A stretch of DNA of 64,000 bases from Candidatus Tectimicrobiota bacterium. Lineage in GTDB: Bacteria > Tectomicrobia > Entotheonellia > Entotheonellales > Entotheonellaceae. The translations under genes were made by a program, and so were the position numbers. Where the stretch lies: NCBI GenBank assembly GCA_026005175.1, contig BPKO01000001.1, positions 310,001 to 374,000 on the forward strand, given 5' to 3'. Below are positions 32,248-46,440 of this stretch, one piece after another. Below the pieces are notes generated by a model. It was not told the DNA's origin. It was given only the letters and a program-made list of their open reading frames with translations, and searched no databases. Each line of letters starts with the position of its first letter. Within the stretch, counting starts at the first letter, position 1.

Positions 32248-33098
32248 TCCGCTCCATACGTGCGCGGCGCAAGCTCACCCTCGTCCTGTGCTACACGGCC
32301 CTGGCGGCGTTCATGGTCTTTTTCCTCTTTCCGCCCTTTTACATGGCCATTACCTCGTTTAAGACCAACCAGGAAATCGAGAGCCTGCGCGGCATCCCCT
32401 TTCTCATCCAGCAAGGCGTCACCCTCAAGCACTACCGCGACCTCTTCACCAAGACCGACTTTCTTCTCTACTTCCGCAATACGGCCATCGTGGCGGTCCT
32501 GGTTACGCTGATCGCCATGACCATCAGCGTGCTGGCCGCCTATTCCCTGTCTCGCCTGCGCTTTTTCGGCTCGGTGACGCTGGGCACGGCCATTTTCTTG
32601 ACGTACCTGGTGCCCGAGACGCTCCTCTTCATCCCTCTGTTCAAAATCGTGGGCAAGCTCGGGCTGCTCAACTCGAAGTGGTCGCTGGTGCTGGTGCTGC
32701 CCACCGCCATCGTGCCGTTTTGCACCTGGATGCTCATTGGCTACTTTGGTTCGGTGCCGCGCGAGCTGGACGAAGCGGCGCTGGTGGATGGGGCCAACTA
32801 CCTGCAGATGCTCCTGCGCGTTTTTCTCCCCGTGGCCTTGCCGGGGCTGGTGGCGGCCACCATGTTTGCGTTTACCGTTTCCTGGGCCAGCTTCCTTTAT
32901 CCCATGGCGTTTATTTTCAGCTCGCAGGAGCAGGTACTCACCGTGGGCACGGTGACCACCCTCATCAAGGGCGACGTTTACCACTGGGGCGGGCTGATGG
33001 CCGGGGCAGTGCTGGCCTGCCTGCCGCCGGTGGTCCTCTACGTCTTCCTCATGGATTACTACATTTCCGGGCTGACGGCAGGAGCCACCAAGGCCTGA
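32244..33098 (+). CDS. Sugar-type ABC importer, MalG-like permease
   Basis: 284 residues. SFKTNQEIESLRGIPFLIQQ and ELDEAALVDGANYLQMLLRV (EAA loop, about 175-194) identify it as the second permease. The ending FLMDYYISGLTAGATKA matches the MalG-like gene at 24671. No ATPase gene follows; the next gene is the convergent uvrA. Confidence 0.85.
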   Translation: MIRSIRARRKLTLVLCYTALAAFMVFFLFPPFYMAITSFKTNQEIESLRGIPFLIQQGVTLKHYRDLFTKTDFLLYFRNTAIVAVLVTLIAMTISVLAAYSLSRLRFFGSVTLGTAIFLTYLVPETLLFIPLFKIVGKLGLLNSKWSLVLVLPTAIVPFCTWMLIGYFGSVPRELDEAALVDGANYLQMLLRVFLPVALPGLVAATMFAFTVSWASFLYPMAFIFSSQEQVLTVGTVTTLIKGDVYHWGGLMAGAVLACLPPVVLYVFLMDYYISGLTAGATKA

Positions 33099-33103
33099 GA
33101 GGC

Positions 33104-38733
<5,630 letters not shown>

Positions 38734-38898
38734 ACCCTTTGCCCTGTGGCCAAACCGAAGAGACGATGGGCACTCCCACGACATCCTGCCCCCGCTCTTT
38801 ATCTTACCGGAGGCGGGCCGGCCGCCGGGAGAGGGGTCGCCTGCCGGCGGCCGCTGTGCTATCTTCCGGCAAGCAACCCGGCAGCAGAGGAGAGGGTT

Positions 38899-39690
38899 AT
38901 GGACTACGGCATTCAGGGACGCGTGGCACTGGTCACCGCTTCGAGCAAAGGGTTGGGTAAGGCGTGTGCCCTGGGCTTGGCCCGCGAAGGCGCCAGCGTG
39001 GCGCTCTGCGCCCGCGGGGAGGCCGAACTGGAGCGCACCGCCAAAGAGATCCGGGCCACCACCGGCGCCGAGGTCTTCTGGCAACGTGCCGACATGGCCA
39101 GCGCCGGCGACATCGAGCGGCTCATTGCGGCCACCCGGGAGCACTTTGGCCGCATCGACATCCTCGTCGCCAACGCCGGCGGGCCGCCGCCCGGGCAGTT
39201 TCTCGACTTTACCGACGAGGATTGGCTGGCAGCGCTCAACCTCAACCTCATGAGCACCATTCGCCTCATCCGCGGCGTGCTGCCGCAGATGCAGGCCCAG
39301 AAGTGGGGCCGCATCGTCGCCATCACCTCGGTGACGGTGAAGCAGCCCTTTGCCAACCTCATCCTCTCCAACGTTGCCCGCGCCGGCGTGGTGACGCTGG
39401 CCAAGACCCTCTCGGACCAGCTGGCCAAAGACAACGTGCTCATCAACACCGTCTGTCCCGGCATCATTCTCACCGACCGCGTGCGCCAGCTCATGCAGAA
39501 CGTGGCCCGCACCCAGGGCATCGACGAAGCGCAGGCCCTGCGGGACTACGTGGCCCCGGTGCCCATGGGGCGGCCGGGGCAGCCGGCGGAGTTTGCCGAG
39601 CTCGTCGTCTTTCTGTGTTCGGAGCGCTGCAGCTACCTCACCGGCACCGTAACCCAGATCGACGGCGGCCTGGTGCGCAGCTACTTCTAG
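38899..39690 (+). CDS. SDR-family protein lacking the catalytic Tyr-Lys pair
   Basis: 263 residues behind GAGGAGAGGG. VALVTASSKGLGKACALGLA is the TGxxxGxG-type nucleotide site, DILVANAGGPPPGQFLDFTD carries NAG, and PVPMGRPGQPAEFAELVVFL with LTGTVTQIDGGLVRSYF closes the fold. In place of the Ser-x(n)-Tyr-x3-Lys site it reads ITSVTVKQPF followed by LILSNVARAGVV: Asn replaces Tyr and Arg replaces Lys. A known subgroup of FabG-like SDRs has this SNxxR pattern. Its catalytic competence is uncertain. It is divergent from uvrA and convergent with the alcohol dehydrogenase gene. Confidence 0.8.
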   Translation: MDYGIQGRVALVTASSKGLGKACALGLAREGASVALCARGEAELERTAKEIRATTGAEVFWQRADMASAGDIERLIAATREHFGRIDILVANAGGPPPGQFLDFTDEDWLAALNLNLMSTIRLIRGVLPQMQAQKWGRIVAITSVTVKQPFANLILSNVARAGVVTLAKTLSDQLAKDNVLINTVCPGIILTDRVRQLMQNVARTQGIDEAQALRDYVAPVPMGRPGQPAEFAELVVFLCSERCSYLTGTVTQIDGGLVRSYF

Positions 39691-39703
39691 GGCACGGGCT
39701 GGC

Positions 39704-40798
39704 TCAGAAGAACTTGATGACGCTGCGCGCCACCTCGCCTTTTTGCAGCAGCGCGTAGGCTTCGTTTACCTGCTCCAGCGGCACGGTGCGCGACACCAGC
39801 TCGTCGATTTTCAGCCGTCCCTGCATGTACAAGTCGAGCAGGCGCGGCATGTCGAGGCGCGGGCGTGCCGAGCCGTAGTACGAGCCCTTGAGCGTCTTTT
39901 CCATGCCCACAAAGACGTTGGGGTTGAGGGAAATGCGCGCCTTTTCCGGCGACACCCCGACGATGGTGCACACCCCGCCCGGCGCCGTCATCTTGAAGGC
40001 CAGCTCGATGGTCTTGGGGGTGCTGATGACCTCGAAGGCGTAGTCGACGCCGCGGCCTTCGGTCAGATCGCGCACCGCCTGCCAGGGCTCGTCGCGCGTC
40101 GGGTTGATGGTGTCGGTCGCGCCAAAGACCTTGGCCAGCTCGAGCTTGGCGTCGAGCAAGTCGATGGCGATGATGCGCCGTGCGCCGGCAAGGGCCGCGC
40201 CCTGCACCACGTTGAGGCCCACGCCACCGCAGCCGATGACCGCCACGCTGCTGCCTGGCCGCACCTGGGCGGTGTTGATGGCCGCCCCCACCCCGGTCAT
40301 CACCCCGCAGCCCACCAGGCAGGCGCGGTCGAGGGGGATGTCCTCGCGGATCTTGATCACGCAGCTCTCCGGCACCACCGTCTCCTCGGCAAAGGCGGCG
40401 GTGAAAGCGAAGTGGTAAATCGGCTGGCCGTTTTTGTGCAGGCGCGTGGTGCCGTCCAGCAGCACTCCCGGCTGGGGGGGCTTGCGCTCGCACAGCTGCG
40501 GCCGGCCCTGGGTGCAGTAGTAGCAGGTGCCGCACACCGGCGAGAAAGAAAGGACCACGTGGTCGCCTTCCCGCACCGAGGTCACCCCGGGGCCGACTTC
40601 GGCCACAATGCCGGCCGCCTCGTGCCCCAGCACGATGGGCATGGGCATGCGCATGTCGCCGGTCATCACGTGCAGGTCGCTGTGGCAGGCCCCGTTGGCC
40701 GCCACCCGCACCTTGACTTCTCCGGCCTTGGGGGGATCGAGCTGCACCTCTTCAATGACCAGGGGCGTTCCCGGCTCGTAGAGCACCGCGGCTTTCAT
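39704..40798 (-). CDS. Zinc-dependent alcohol dehydrogenase (class III-like MDR)
   Basis: 364 residues from ATG 40798. ANGACHSDLHVMTGDMRMPM holds the catalytic-zinc Cys, IVLGHEAAGIVAEVGPGVTS the His-Glu, and PVCGTCYYCTQGRPQLC the four Cys of the structural zinc. SSVAVIGCGGVGLNVVQGAA is the NAD(P) site. The family includes alcohol, S-hydroxymethylglutathione and nicotinoprotein dehydrogenases; the substrate cannot be fixed. Divergent from the MetE-like gene across a shared promoter region. Confidence 0.85.
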   Translation of the reverse strand: MKAAVLYEPGTPLVIEEVQLDPPKAGEVKVRVAANGACHSDLHVMTGDMRMPMPIVLGHEAAGIVAEVGPGVTSVREGDHVVLSFSPVCGTCYYCTQGRPQLCERKPPQPGVLLDGTTRLHKNGQPIYHFAFTAAFAEETVVPESCVIKIREDIPLDRACLVGCGVMTGVGAAINTAQVRPGSSVAVIGCGGVGLNVVQGAALAGARRIIAIDLLDAKLELAKVFGATDTINPTRDEPWQAVRDLTEGRGVDYAFEVISTPKTIELAFKMTAPGGVCTIVGVSPEKARISLNPNVFVGMEKTLKGSYYGSARPRLDMPRLLDLYMQGRLKIDELVSRTVPLEQVNEAYALLQKGEVARSVIKFF

Positions 40799-40827
40799 GG
40801 CTGCTCCTTTTTGCTGGCACAAGGGAG

Positions 40828-40856
40828 TAGACAGGCCTTCCAGGGCTATCTATAAT
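40828..40856 (+). promoter_or_regulatory. Promoter of the MetE-like/Liv gene run
   Basis: TAGACA (40828-40833), 17-base spacer, TATAAT (40851-40856), about 55 bases before ATG 40915. It is the best promoter upstream of the long co-directional run to 53777. Confidence 0.6.
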
Positions 40857-40876
40857 AGGCCCGCCCCTGCAGTCAA
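40847..40876 (-). promoter_or_regulatory. Promoter of the alcohol dehydrogenase gene
   Basis: On the minus strand TTGACT (40876-40871), 18-base spacer, TAGATA (40852-40847). It overlaps the -10 of the plus-strand promoter, so the two divergent promoters probably compete. Confidence 0.45.
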
Positions 40877-40914
40877 GCGACACCCACGTGCCTGGTCTCA
40901 TGCGAGGAGTCGCA

Positions 40915-41940
40915 ATGAGTGCCCCCCTGCTGCCCACCTCAGTGATCGGCAGCTACGCCCTGCCCAGCTGGCTGTGGCTGGCGCGCGAGGCGATGGCTGC
41001 CGGGCGCTTTGGCGAGCGAGACATTTCGGAAACGCTGGAAGACGCCACCCGCATTGCCATTGCCGACCAGCTCGAGGCCGGCATCGACGTGGTGAGCGAC
41101 GGCGAGATGCGGCGCGTCAACTTCATCCAGGGCTTTTACAGCCGCATCCAGGGCCTCGAAGTGCTGCCGCCGGCGCGCAAGATGGGGGCGCCGCACTGGG
41201 ACACCGAGCCGCCCTTTCGCGCCGTCGAGCGCCTAAGTGCCCCCGAAGGGCTGGGCATCGTGGAGGACTTCGTCCTGGCGCGCACCCTTACCGACCGCCC
41301 CCTCAAAGCCACCTGCCCCGGGCCGCTTACCCTCTCCATTCCGATCCGCCGCGGCCAGGTCTATGCCAGCCGCGAGGCGCTGCTTGAGGACCTCATGCAC
41401 ATCGTGCGCGCCGAGCTCGAGCGACTCGTAGAAGCCGGCGCCGAGCTCATTCAGCTCGACGAGCCCAACTTTGCCATGCGCCGCGACGACCCCCGTGCCT
41501 GGGTGGAGCTCTTCAACGCCACCGTGGAAGGCATCCAGGCCAAAATCGCCCTGCACATCTGCTTTGGCAACCTCAACAACAAGCCTTTCATCTCGCCGCG
41601 CTCTTACGCCCACCTTTTCCCTTACGTGCTGGAGGCCAGAGCCGACCAGCTGCTGCTCGAGTTTGCCAACCGCGAGCTGGCCGAGCTCGACTTGTGGCAG
41701 CGCTTTCCCAGCGACAAGGCCCTTGGCGTGGGGGTGATCGACGTCAAGGCGTACCGCATTGAAACTCCCGACGTGGTGGCCGAGCGCCTGCGCCGCGCCC
41801 TGCAGTACGTGGCGCCCGAGAAGCTCATCGTGGTGCCCGACTGCGGCTTTTGGGAGACGCCGCGCTGGATCGCGCGCGGCAAGCTGCGGGCCATGGTCGA
41901 AGGCGCACGCTTGGTGCGCCGCGAGCTGCAAGGCGGGTGA
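40915..41940 (+). CDS. MetE C-terminal-like methyltransferase
   Basis: 341 residues from ATG 40915 (GAGGAG upstream). TSVIGSYALPSWLWLAREAM is the GS-x-x-R/P-type opening of the MetE/UroD fold; DVVSDGEMRRVNFIQGFYSR, ELIQLDEPNFAMR, ALHICFGNLNN (His and Cys zinc ligands), LLLEFANRE and VVPDCGFWETPR (third Cys) follow. The catalytic zinc site is therefore complete. The protein has only the C-terminal half of MetE, like archaeal and core MetE proteins, so the methyl donor may differ. It heads the Liv-type transporter run, 49 bases before the first binding protein. Confidence 0.75.
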   Translation: MSAPLLPTSVIGSYALPSWLWLAREAMAAGRFGERDISETLEDATRIAIADQLEAGIDVVSDGEMRRVNFIQGFYSRIQGLEVLPPARKMGAPHWDTEPPFRAVERLSAPEGLGIVEDFVLARTLTDRPLKATCPGPLTLSIPIRRGQVYASREALLEDLMHIVRAELERLVEAGAELIQLDEPNFAMRRDDPRAWVELFNATVEGIQAKIALHICFGNLNNKPFISPRSYAHLFPYVLEARADQLLLEFANRELAELDLWQRFPSDKALGVGVIDVKAYRIETPDVVAERLRRALQYVAPEKLIVVPDCGFWETPRWIARGKLRAMVEGARLVRRELQGG

Positions 41941-41989
41941 GGGGTCTGGGTGGGAGGCGGGCTGGTTATACGGAAAGGAGGAACTCAAG

Positions 41990-43186
41990 ATGCCACGCAA
42001 CGCGAGCTTGATCGGCCTGACGCTGGCCGCGGTGATGCTGCTGGGCTTCGTTGGCGGTTTTGCCCAGGAGGCGGCCCCTATCCGCATCATGGCCCTCACG
42101 TCCCTGAGTGGCCCCTTTGCCCCGTGGGGGATCAACGTGCGTGACGGCATGCAGCTGGCCGCCGAGGAGGTCAACGCTGCCGGCGGCGTGCTAGGGAGGA
42201 AGGTGGCCATTGTGGAGCGTGACACCCGCAACAGCCCGGACGAGGCCATGACCCACCTGCGCGCCGGGGTAGAGCGCGAAGGCATCGTGGCTGCCGGGGG
42301 CATCATCTCCAGCGGCGTGGGGCTGGCCGCTTCGCGGGTAGCCGAGGAGCTGAACGTTCCTCTGTTTCTCACCATGTCGGGATCGCACAAGATCCTCAGG
42401 AAAGATAGCCGCTATACGTTCCGGACTTGCCTGGTAGCGGCGACAATGACCACGGGGCCTTTTGCCGCTTTCATTCAGGAAAAAGGCATCTCGCGTGCCG
42501 GGGCCATCGTTGCCGACTATGCCTGGGGTCATGCCGTTCAGGAAGCGATCGAGCGTCACATCGCATCGCTGCCCGGGGTGGAGGTCCGTATCGAAGTGGC
42601 ACCGGTGCCGGAAAAGAACTTCACTACGTACTTGCGGCGGCTTCAGCGCCTCGATCCTGAGCTGTTGATCTTGCTAGGGCACCCCCCGGGGGCACCGGCA
42701 GCGGCCAAGCAAGCCCTCGAGCTGGGGATTGGCCAGTTCATCTCTGGGGCTATTTATCCTACCGAGGTCTGGGTTGAGCGCGGGGGCAGGCCGATTTTTG
42801 GCCGTGTCGTGGAGTACTCGTGTGCCGACTACGAAGATGCCGCTTACCAGCAGCTGGCGGCAAAGTTCCACGCCAAAGTGGGCCGCTTCTTTGACTTCAA
42901 CGCCTTTTCGGGCTACGCCATCGTCAAGCTGATGGCCGATGCCGTGCAGCGCACCGGCACCACCGACCCCAAGGCCCTTGCGGCGGCGGTGCGCACGGGA
43001 CGCTTCGTGCAGCCCGGCTACGCCTTCCCCTTGTCGTATACGGAGTGGGGCGAGCTCAAGGAAGCCACGCCGATCCTGTACACCTTTGAGGCGGGCGACC
43101 CGGGGGCGATCAATCCAGGGGCCGACTGGCGCCCGCGGGTCCTCTTCCGCTCGCCGCCGCTCGCCCCGTACGTGCCTGAGGAGTAG
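41990..43186 (+). CDS. Liv-type ABC importer, binding protein 1
   Basis: 398 residues behind AAAGGAGGA. Signal peptide SLIGLTLAAVMLLGFVGGFA, cleavage near AQE. Type I periplasmic fold: IMALTSLSGPFAPWGINVRD, AAEEVNAAGGVLGRKVAIVE, GGIISSGVGLAASRVAEELN, ISRAGAIVADYAWGHAVQEA. Such proteins bind amino acids, but in catabolic clusters also aromatic or other carboxylates. First gene of transporter 1, followed by LivG, LivF, LivH and LivM homologues. Confidence 0.85.
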   Translation: MPRNASLIGLTLAAVMLLGFVGGFAQEAAPIRIMALTSLSGPFAPWGINVRDGMQLAAEEVNAAGGVLGRKVAIVERDTRNSPDEAMTHLRAGVEREGIVAAGGIISSGVGLAASRVAEELNVPLFLTMSGSHKILRKDSRYTFRTCLVAATMTTGPFAAFIQEKGISRAGAIVADYAWGHAVQEAIERHIASLPGVEVRIEVAPVPEKNFTTYLRRLQRLDPELLILLGHPPGAPAAAKQALELGIGQFISGAIYPTEVWVERGGRPIFGRVVEYSCADYEDAAYQQLAAKFHAKVGRFFDFNAFSGYAIVKLMADAVQRTGTTDPKALAAAVRTGRFVQPGYAFPLSYTEWGELKEATPILYTFEAGDPGAINPGADWRPRVLFRSPPLAPYVPEE

Positions 43187-43196
43187 GGGAAGGCAG

Positions 43197-43919
43197 GTGG
43201 GGGCTCTCCTGACCGCCACCGGCATCACCAAGTACTTCGGGGGCTTGCCTGCCCTGCAGGACGTCAGCTTTGACGTCCTGCAGGGCGAGATCTTCGGCAT
43301 CATCGGCCCCAACGGTGCCGGCAAGAGCACCCTGCTGCACGTGATCAGCGGCGTCGTGGTCCCCACCCGCGGCAGGGTACTCCTCAAAGGCCGGGACATC
43401 ACCGGTCTCAAGCCGCACCGCATCTGCCGCCTCGGCGTGGCCAGGGTGCTCCAGACGCCGCGGCCGTTTCCCAGCCTGACCGCCTTGGAAAACGTGGCCG
43501 TGGGCGCCATTTTTGGCCGGCGCGACGGCGGCTCCCAGGCCTGGCAGCACGCCGCGGATGTCTTGGCGTTTCTGGGGCTGCAGGATAGGGCCGCGGTGGC
43601 GGTGGGCAAGCTAAACCTGCAGGAAAAAAAGATGATCGAGGTGGCCAGGGCGCTGGCCACCGGCCCCGAGCTGCTCCTGCTCGACGAAGTGATGGGAGGT
43701 CTCAACCCCACCGAGGTCGAGGAGACCATGCACCTGATCCGCAAGATCCGGGACGCTTACGGCGTCGCCATCGTCTGGATCGAACACGTGATGCGCGCCA
43801 TCATGGGCATCGCGGAACGGGTCATGGTGCTCAACTACGGGGAAGTGCTCGCCCTGGGCTCGCCGGCCGAGGTGGCGCGAGACCCCCGGGTGGTGGAGGC
43901 CTATCTGGGGAAAGCGTGA
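43197..43919 (+). CDS. livG: Liv-type ABC importer 1, ATPase (LivG-like)
   Basis: 240 residues from GTG 43197, with GGGGAAGG just before. IIGPNGAGKSTLLHVISGVV is the Walker A region, RVLQTPRPFPSLTALENVAV contains the Q-loop of LivG type, and EKKMIEVARALATGPELLLLDEVMGGLNP covers the signature (weak: LNLQEKKM instead of LSGGQ) through Walker B. The altered signature is normal for LivG proteins. Overlaps LivF by one base (TGATG). Confidence 0.85.
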   Translation: MGALLTATGITKYFGGLPALQDVSFDVLQGEIFGIIGPNGAGKSTLLHVISGVVVPTRGRVLLKGRDITGLKPHRICRLGVARVLQTPRPFPSLTALENVAVGAIFGRRDGGSQAWQHAADVLAFLGLQDRAAVAVGKLNLQEKKMIEVARALATGPELLLLDEVMGGLNPTEVEETMHLIRKIRDAYGVAIVWIEHVMRAIMGIAERVMVLNYGEVLALGSPAEVARDPRVVEAYLGKA

Positions 43920-44641
43920 TGGCGCTGCTTCGCGTGCAGGCCCTGGAGGTGGCCTACGGGGAGCTGACCGTGCTGCGCGACGTCAGCCTGGAGGTGGCTG
44001 CGGGCGAGGTGGTGGCGATTGTGGGCTCTAACGGAGCGGGCAAGACCACCCTGCTCAAGACCATTGCCGGCCTGCTGCGGCCGCACCGCGGGCAGATCCT
44101 CTACGACGGCCGGCGCATAGACGGCTGGCCAGCGCACCGGCTGGTGCGCCTGGGCATCGCGTATGTGCCGGCCGAGCGCGAGCTCTTCCCGCAGATGACG
44201 GTGCGGGAAAACCTGGAGCTGGGGGCGTACTTGCACCCGCAGCACACTGCAGAGCGCCTTGCCTTTGTCTTTGACCTCTTTCCCCGCCTGGGCGAGCGCC
44301 AGCGCCAGCTCGCCGGCACCCTGAGCGGCGGCGAGCAGCAGATGCTGGCTATCGGCCGCGGGCTCATGTCGCGCCCGGCGGTGCTGCTGTTGGACGAACC
44401 CTCCACCGGGCTGGCCCCGCTCCTGGTGGCCGAGATGTACCGTAAACTGCAGCAGCTCAAAGAGGAGGGGCTGACTCTTCTCCTGGCCGAGCAGCAAGTG
44501 CCCATGGCCCTGTCCCTGGCCGAGCGGGCCTACGTGCTCGAAAGCGGCCGCATCCGCTTGCAGGGCCAGGCGCAGGCGCTCCTCGAGGAGCCTGCCATCA
44601 AGAAGGCTTACCTCGGTGTGGCTGATCGCCTTACTGATTGA
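43919..44641 (+). CDS. livF: Liv-type ABC importer 1, ATPase (LivF-like)
   Basis: 240 residues. IVGSNGAGKTTLLKTIAGLL (Walker A), IAYVPAERELFPQMTVRENL (Q-loop), LAGTLSGGEQQMLAIGRGLM (signature) and AVLLLDEPSTGLAPLL (Walker B) are canonical. A GTG three bases earlier is an alternative start. Overlaps the permease gene by 26 bases. Confidence 0.85.
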   Translation: MALLRVQALEVAYGELTVLRDVSLEVAAGEVVAIVGSNGAGKTTLLKTIAGLLRPHRGQILYDGRRIDGWPAHRLVRLGIAYVPAERELFPQMTVRENLELGAYLHPQHTAERLAFVFDLFPRLGERQRQLAGTLSGGEQQMLAIGRGLMSRPAVLLLDEPSTGLAPLLVAEMYRKLQQLKEEGLTLLLAEQQVPMALSLAERAYVLESGRIRLQGQAQALLEEPAIKKAYLGVADRLTD

Positions 44642-45479
44642 CGGCATCGTCCAGGGCCTGCAGTTCTCCCTGCTCGCCGTGGGCCTCACCCTGATTTTTG
44701 GCCTGGGCGGGGTGCTGAACCTGGCGCACGGGCAGTTTGCCGTGATTGCCGGCATGGTGACCGCATTGCTCCTCGATCAGGGCCTGGACCCCGTGCCGGC
44801 CAGCGCCGCCGGCGTCTTGGCCACCGGGCTTTTTGGCTTCCTTGTTGACCGCTCCCTGCTCTTGCCGGCCTACCGCTACAGCGGCGAGACGCGGCTGCTT
44901 TTGGGCCTGCTGCTCACCCTGGGGCTCTCCTTTGTCATCGAGGGCTTCCTGAACTACAGCGTGCCCTACGTGGCCCTCTCCCTGCACTTGCCGTGGCCGT
45001 CGGTGCGCCCGCTGGGCATTCCCGTGCGCACCGCCAGCATTGTTGTCTCCCTGCTGGCCATTTTGGCGCTGGGCGCGCTGCTGCTGTTTCTCCGGCGCAC
45101 TCCGCTGGGCAAAGCCATCCGCTCGATCATGCAAAACGAGGTGGGGGCAGCGCTCTGCGGCATCGACCCGGCACGGATGCGGACGCTCATTTTCACCCTG
45201 GGCGCGCTGCTGGCCGGCCTAGTGGGCATCACGCAGGGGCTTTTTGCCTCGCTGGGGCCGGAGATGGGGCTGGAGCTGACCGTCTTTGCCCTCATCGTCA
45301 CCACCGTGGGCGGGGTGCGCAGCATTCACGGCACCATTGCCGCCGGCGTCCTGCTGGGCATCGTCCACGCCTTTGCCAGCTTCTACATCGGCGCTTACGT
45401 TACCTTTATCATCTTACTGGCCACCGCCGCCCTGACCATTCTCTGGCGGCCCAGCGGGCTTCTGGGGTACTGGACATGA
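44616..45479 (+). CDS. livH: Liv-type ABC importer 1, permease (LivH-like)
   Basis: 287 residues from GTG 44616, inside the LivF gene. LAVGLTLIFGLGGVLNLAHG is the family signature (LNLAHG), ending at about residue 38; about eight spans follow. RSIMQNEVGAALCGIDPARM is the cytosolic coupling loop and VGGVRSIHGTIAAGVLLGIV ends the family core. Overlaps LivM by four bases. Confidence 0.85.
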   Translation: MWLIALLIDGIVQGLQFSLLAVGLTLIFGLGGVLNLAHGQFAVIAGMVTALLLDQGLDPVPASAAGVLATGLFGFLVDRSLLLPAYRYSGETRLLLGLLLTLGLSFVIEGFLNYSVPYVALSLHLPWPSVRPLGIPVRTASIVVSLLAILALGALLLFLRRTPLGKAIRSIMQNEVGAALCGIDPARMRTLIFTLGALLAGLVGITQGLFASLGPEMGLELTVFALIVTTVGGVRSIHGTIAAGVLLGIVHAFASFYIGAYVTFIILLATAALTILWRPSGLLGYWT

Positions 45480-46429
45480 GCACCACCGGCTCCTGGCTGC
45501 GCTACGCCACCCTCCCCAGCGTGGGGCTCGTCTTGGCCTGCCTGCCGCTGGCCATCCTGGGCAGTGCGCTCTATGCCAGGCTGGCGACGCAAATGCTCGC
45601 CTACATTGCCTATACGGTGGCATTTAACCTCATCTTTGGCCACACCCGGCAGCTCTTCCTCTGCCTGGGGGCCCTGGCCGGCGCGTCGGCCTACTTCTCG
45701 GTGATCCTCACCCGCGAGCTGGGGCTTTCCCCCTGGCTGACCGTGCTCTTGGGCACCGCCCTGGCGGCGGCGCTGGGCACGCTGTTTAGCTATATCTCGG
45801 TGCGCCGCGGCCTGGGGGTAATCTTCCTGGGCATCGTCACCCTTGCCTTTTCCCTTATGTTCGAAAACCTGCTGCTGGGGCTGCGCGATCTTACCCGGGG
45901 CGAAACGGGCATCGTGACCAAGGGGCTGGGATTCGGCATCCTGGGAGAGCGGTGGGCGAGTTACTACGTCTTTTTGGGCTTGCTGCTGCTCGCCCTTGCC
46001 CTTTACCAGGCGCTGGTCAGCTCAAAAATCGGCCTGGCACTGCGCGCCCTCAGCGACGACGAGCTGGCCGCCGAGCTGGCGGGCATTAACGTGGTGCGCT
46101 ACAAAGTCCTGGCGGCCGGCGTGGGCTCGGCGCTGCTGGGGGTGGTGGGGGCTTGCTACGCCTACTACAACGGCTACGTCAACCCGTCGATTTTTTCTCT
46201 GGTGGGCGTAGACGTGGTGGTGCTGGTGATGCTCCTTTTTGGCGGCATGGGGACCCTGCTCGGACCGGTGCTGGGCGGCGCCGTGTTTACCGTGGTCAAC
46301 GAGCTGGTGCGGCCGCTGGGGCCGCTCAACCTCCTGGTATACGGCGCCCTGCTCATCGTGCTCTTCCTGGCCTTTCGCGAGGGGCTGGTGGTGGCCCTGC
46401 GCCGCGCCACCGGCTTGCCCCTGCCGTAA
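45476..46429 (+). CDS. livM: Liv-type ABC importer 1, permease (LivM-like)
   Basis: 317 residues, about nine spans. AYTVAFNLIFGHTRQLFLCL is the LivM start, LRALSDDELAAELAGINVVR the coupling loop and MLLFGGMGTLLGPVLGGAVF the G-G-x-G-T-x-x-G-P-x-x-G-A motif. Completes transporter 1; the acyl-CoA ligase gene follows after 11 bases. Confidence 0.85.
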   Translation: MSTTGSWLRYATLPSVGLVLACLPLAILGSALYARLATQMLAYIAYTVAFNLIFGHTRQLFLCLGALAGASAYFSVILTRELGLSPWLTVLLGTALAAALGTLFSYISVRRGLGVIFLGIVTLAFSLMFENLLLGLRDLTRGETGIVTKGLGFGILGERWASYYVFLGLLLLALALYQALVSSKIGLALRALSDDELAAELAGINVVRYKVLAAGVGSALLGVVGACYAYYNGYVNPSIFSLVGVDVVVLVMLLFGGMGTLLGPVLGGAVFTVVNELVRPLGPLNLLVYGALLIVLFLAFREGLVVALRRATGLPLP

Positions 46430-46440
46430 AGGACGAGGCT

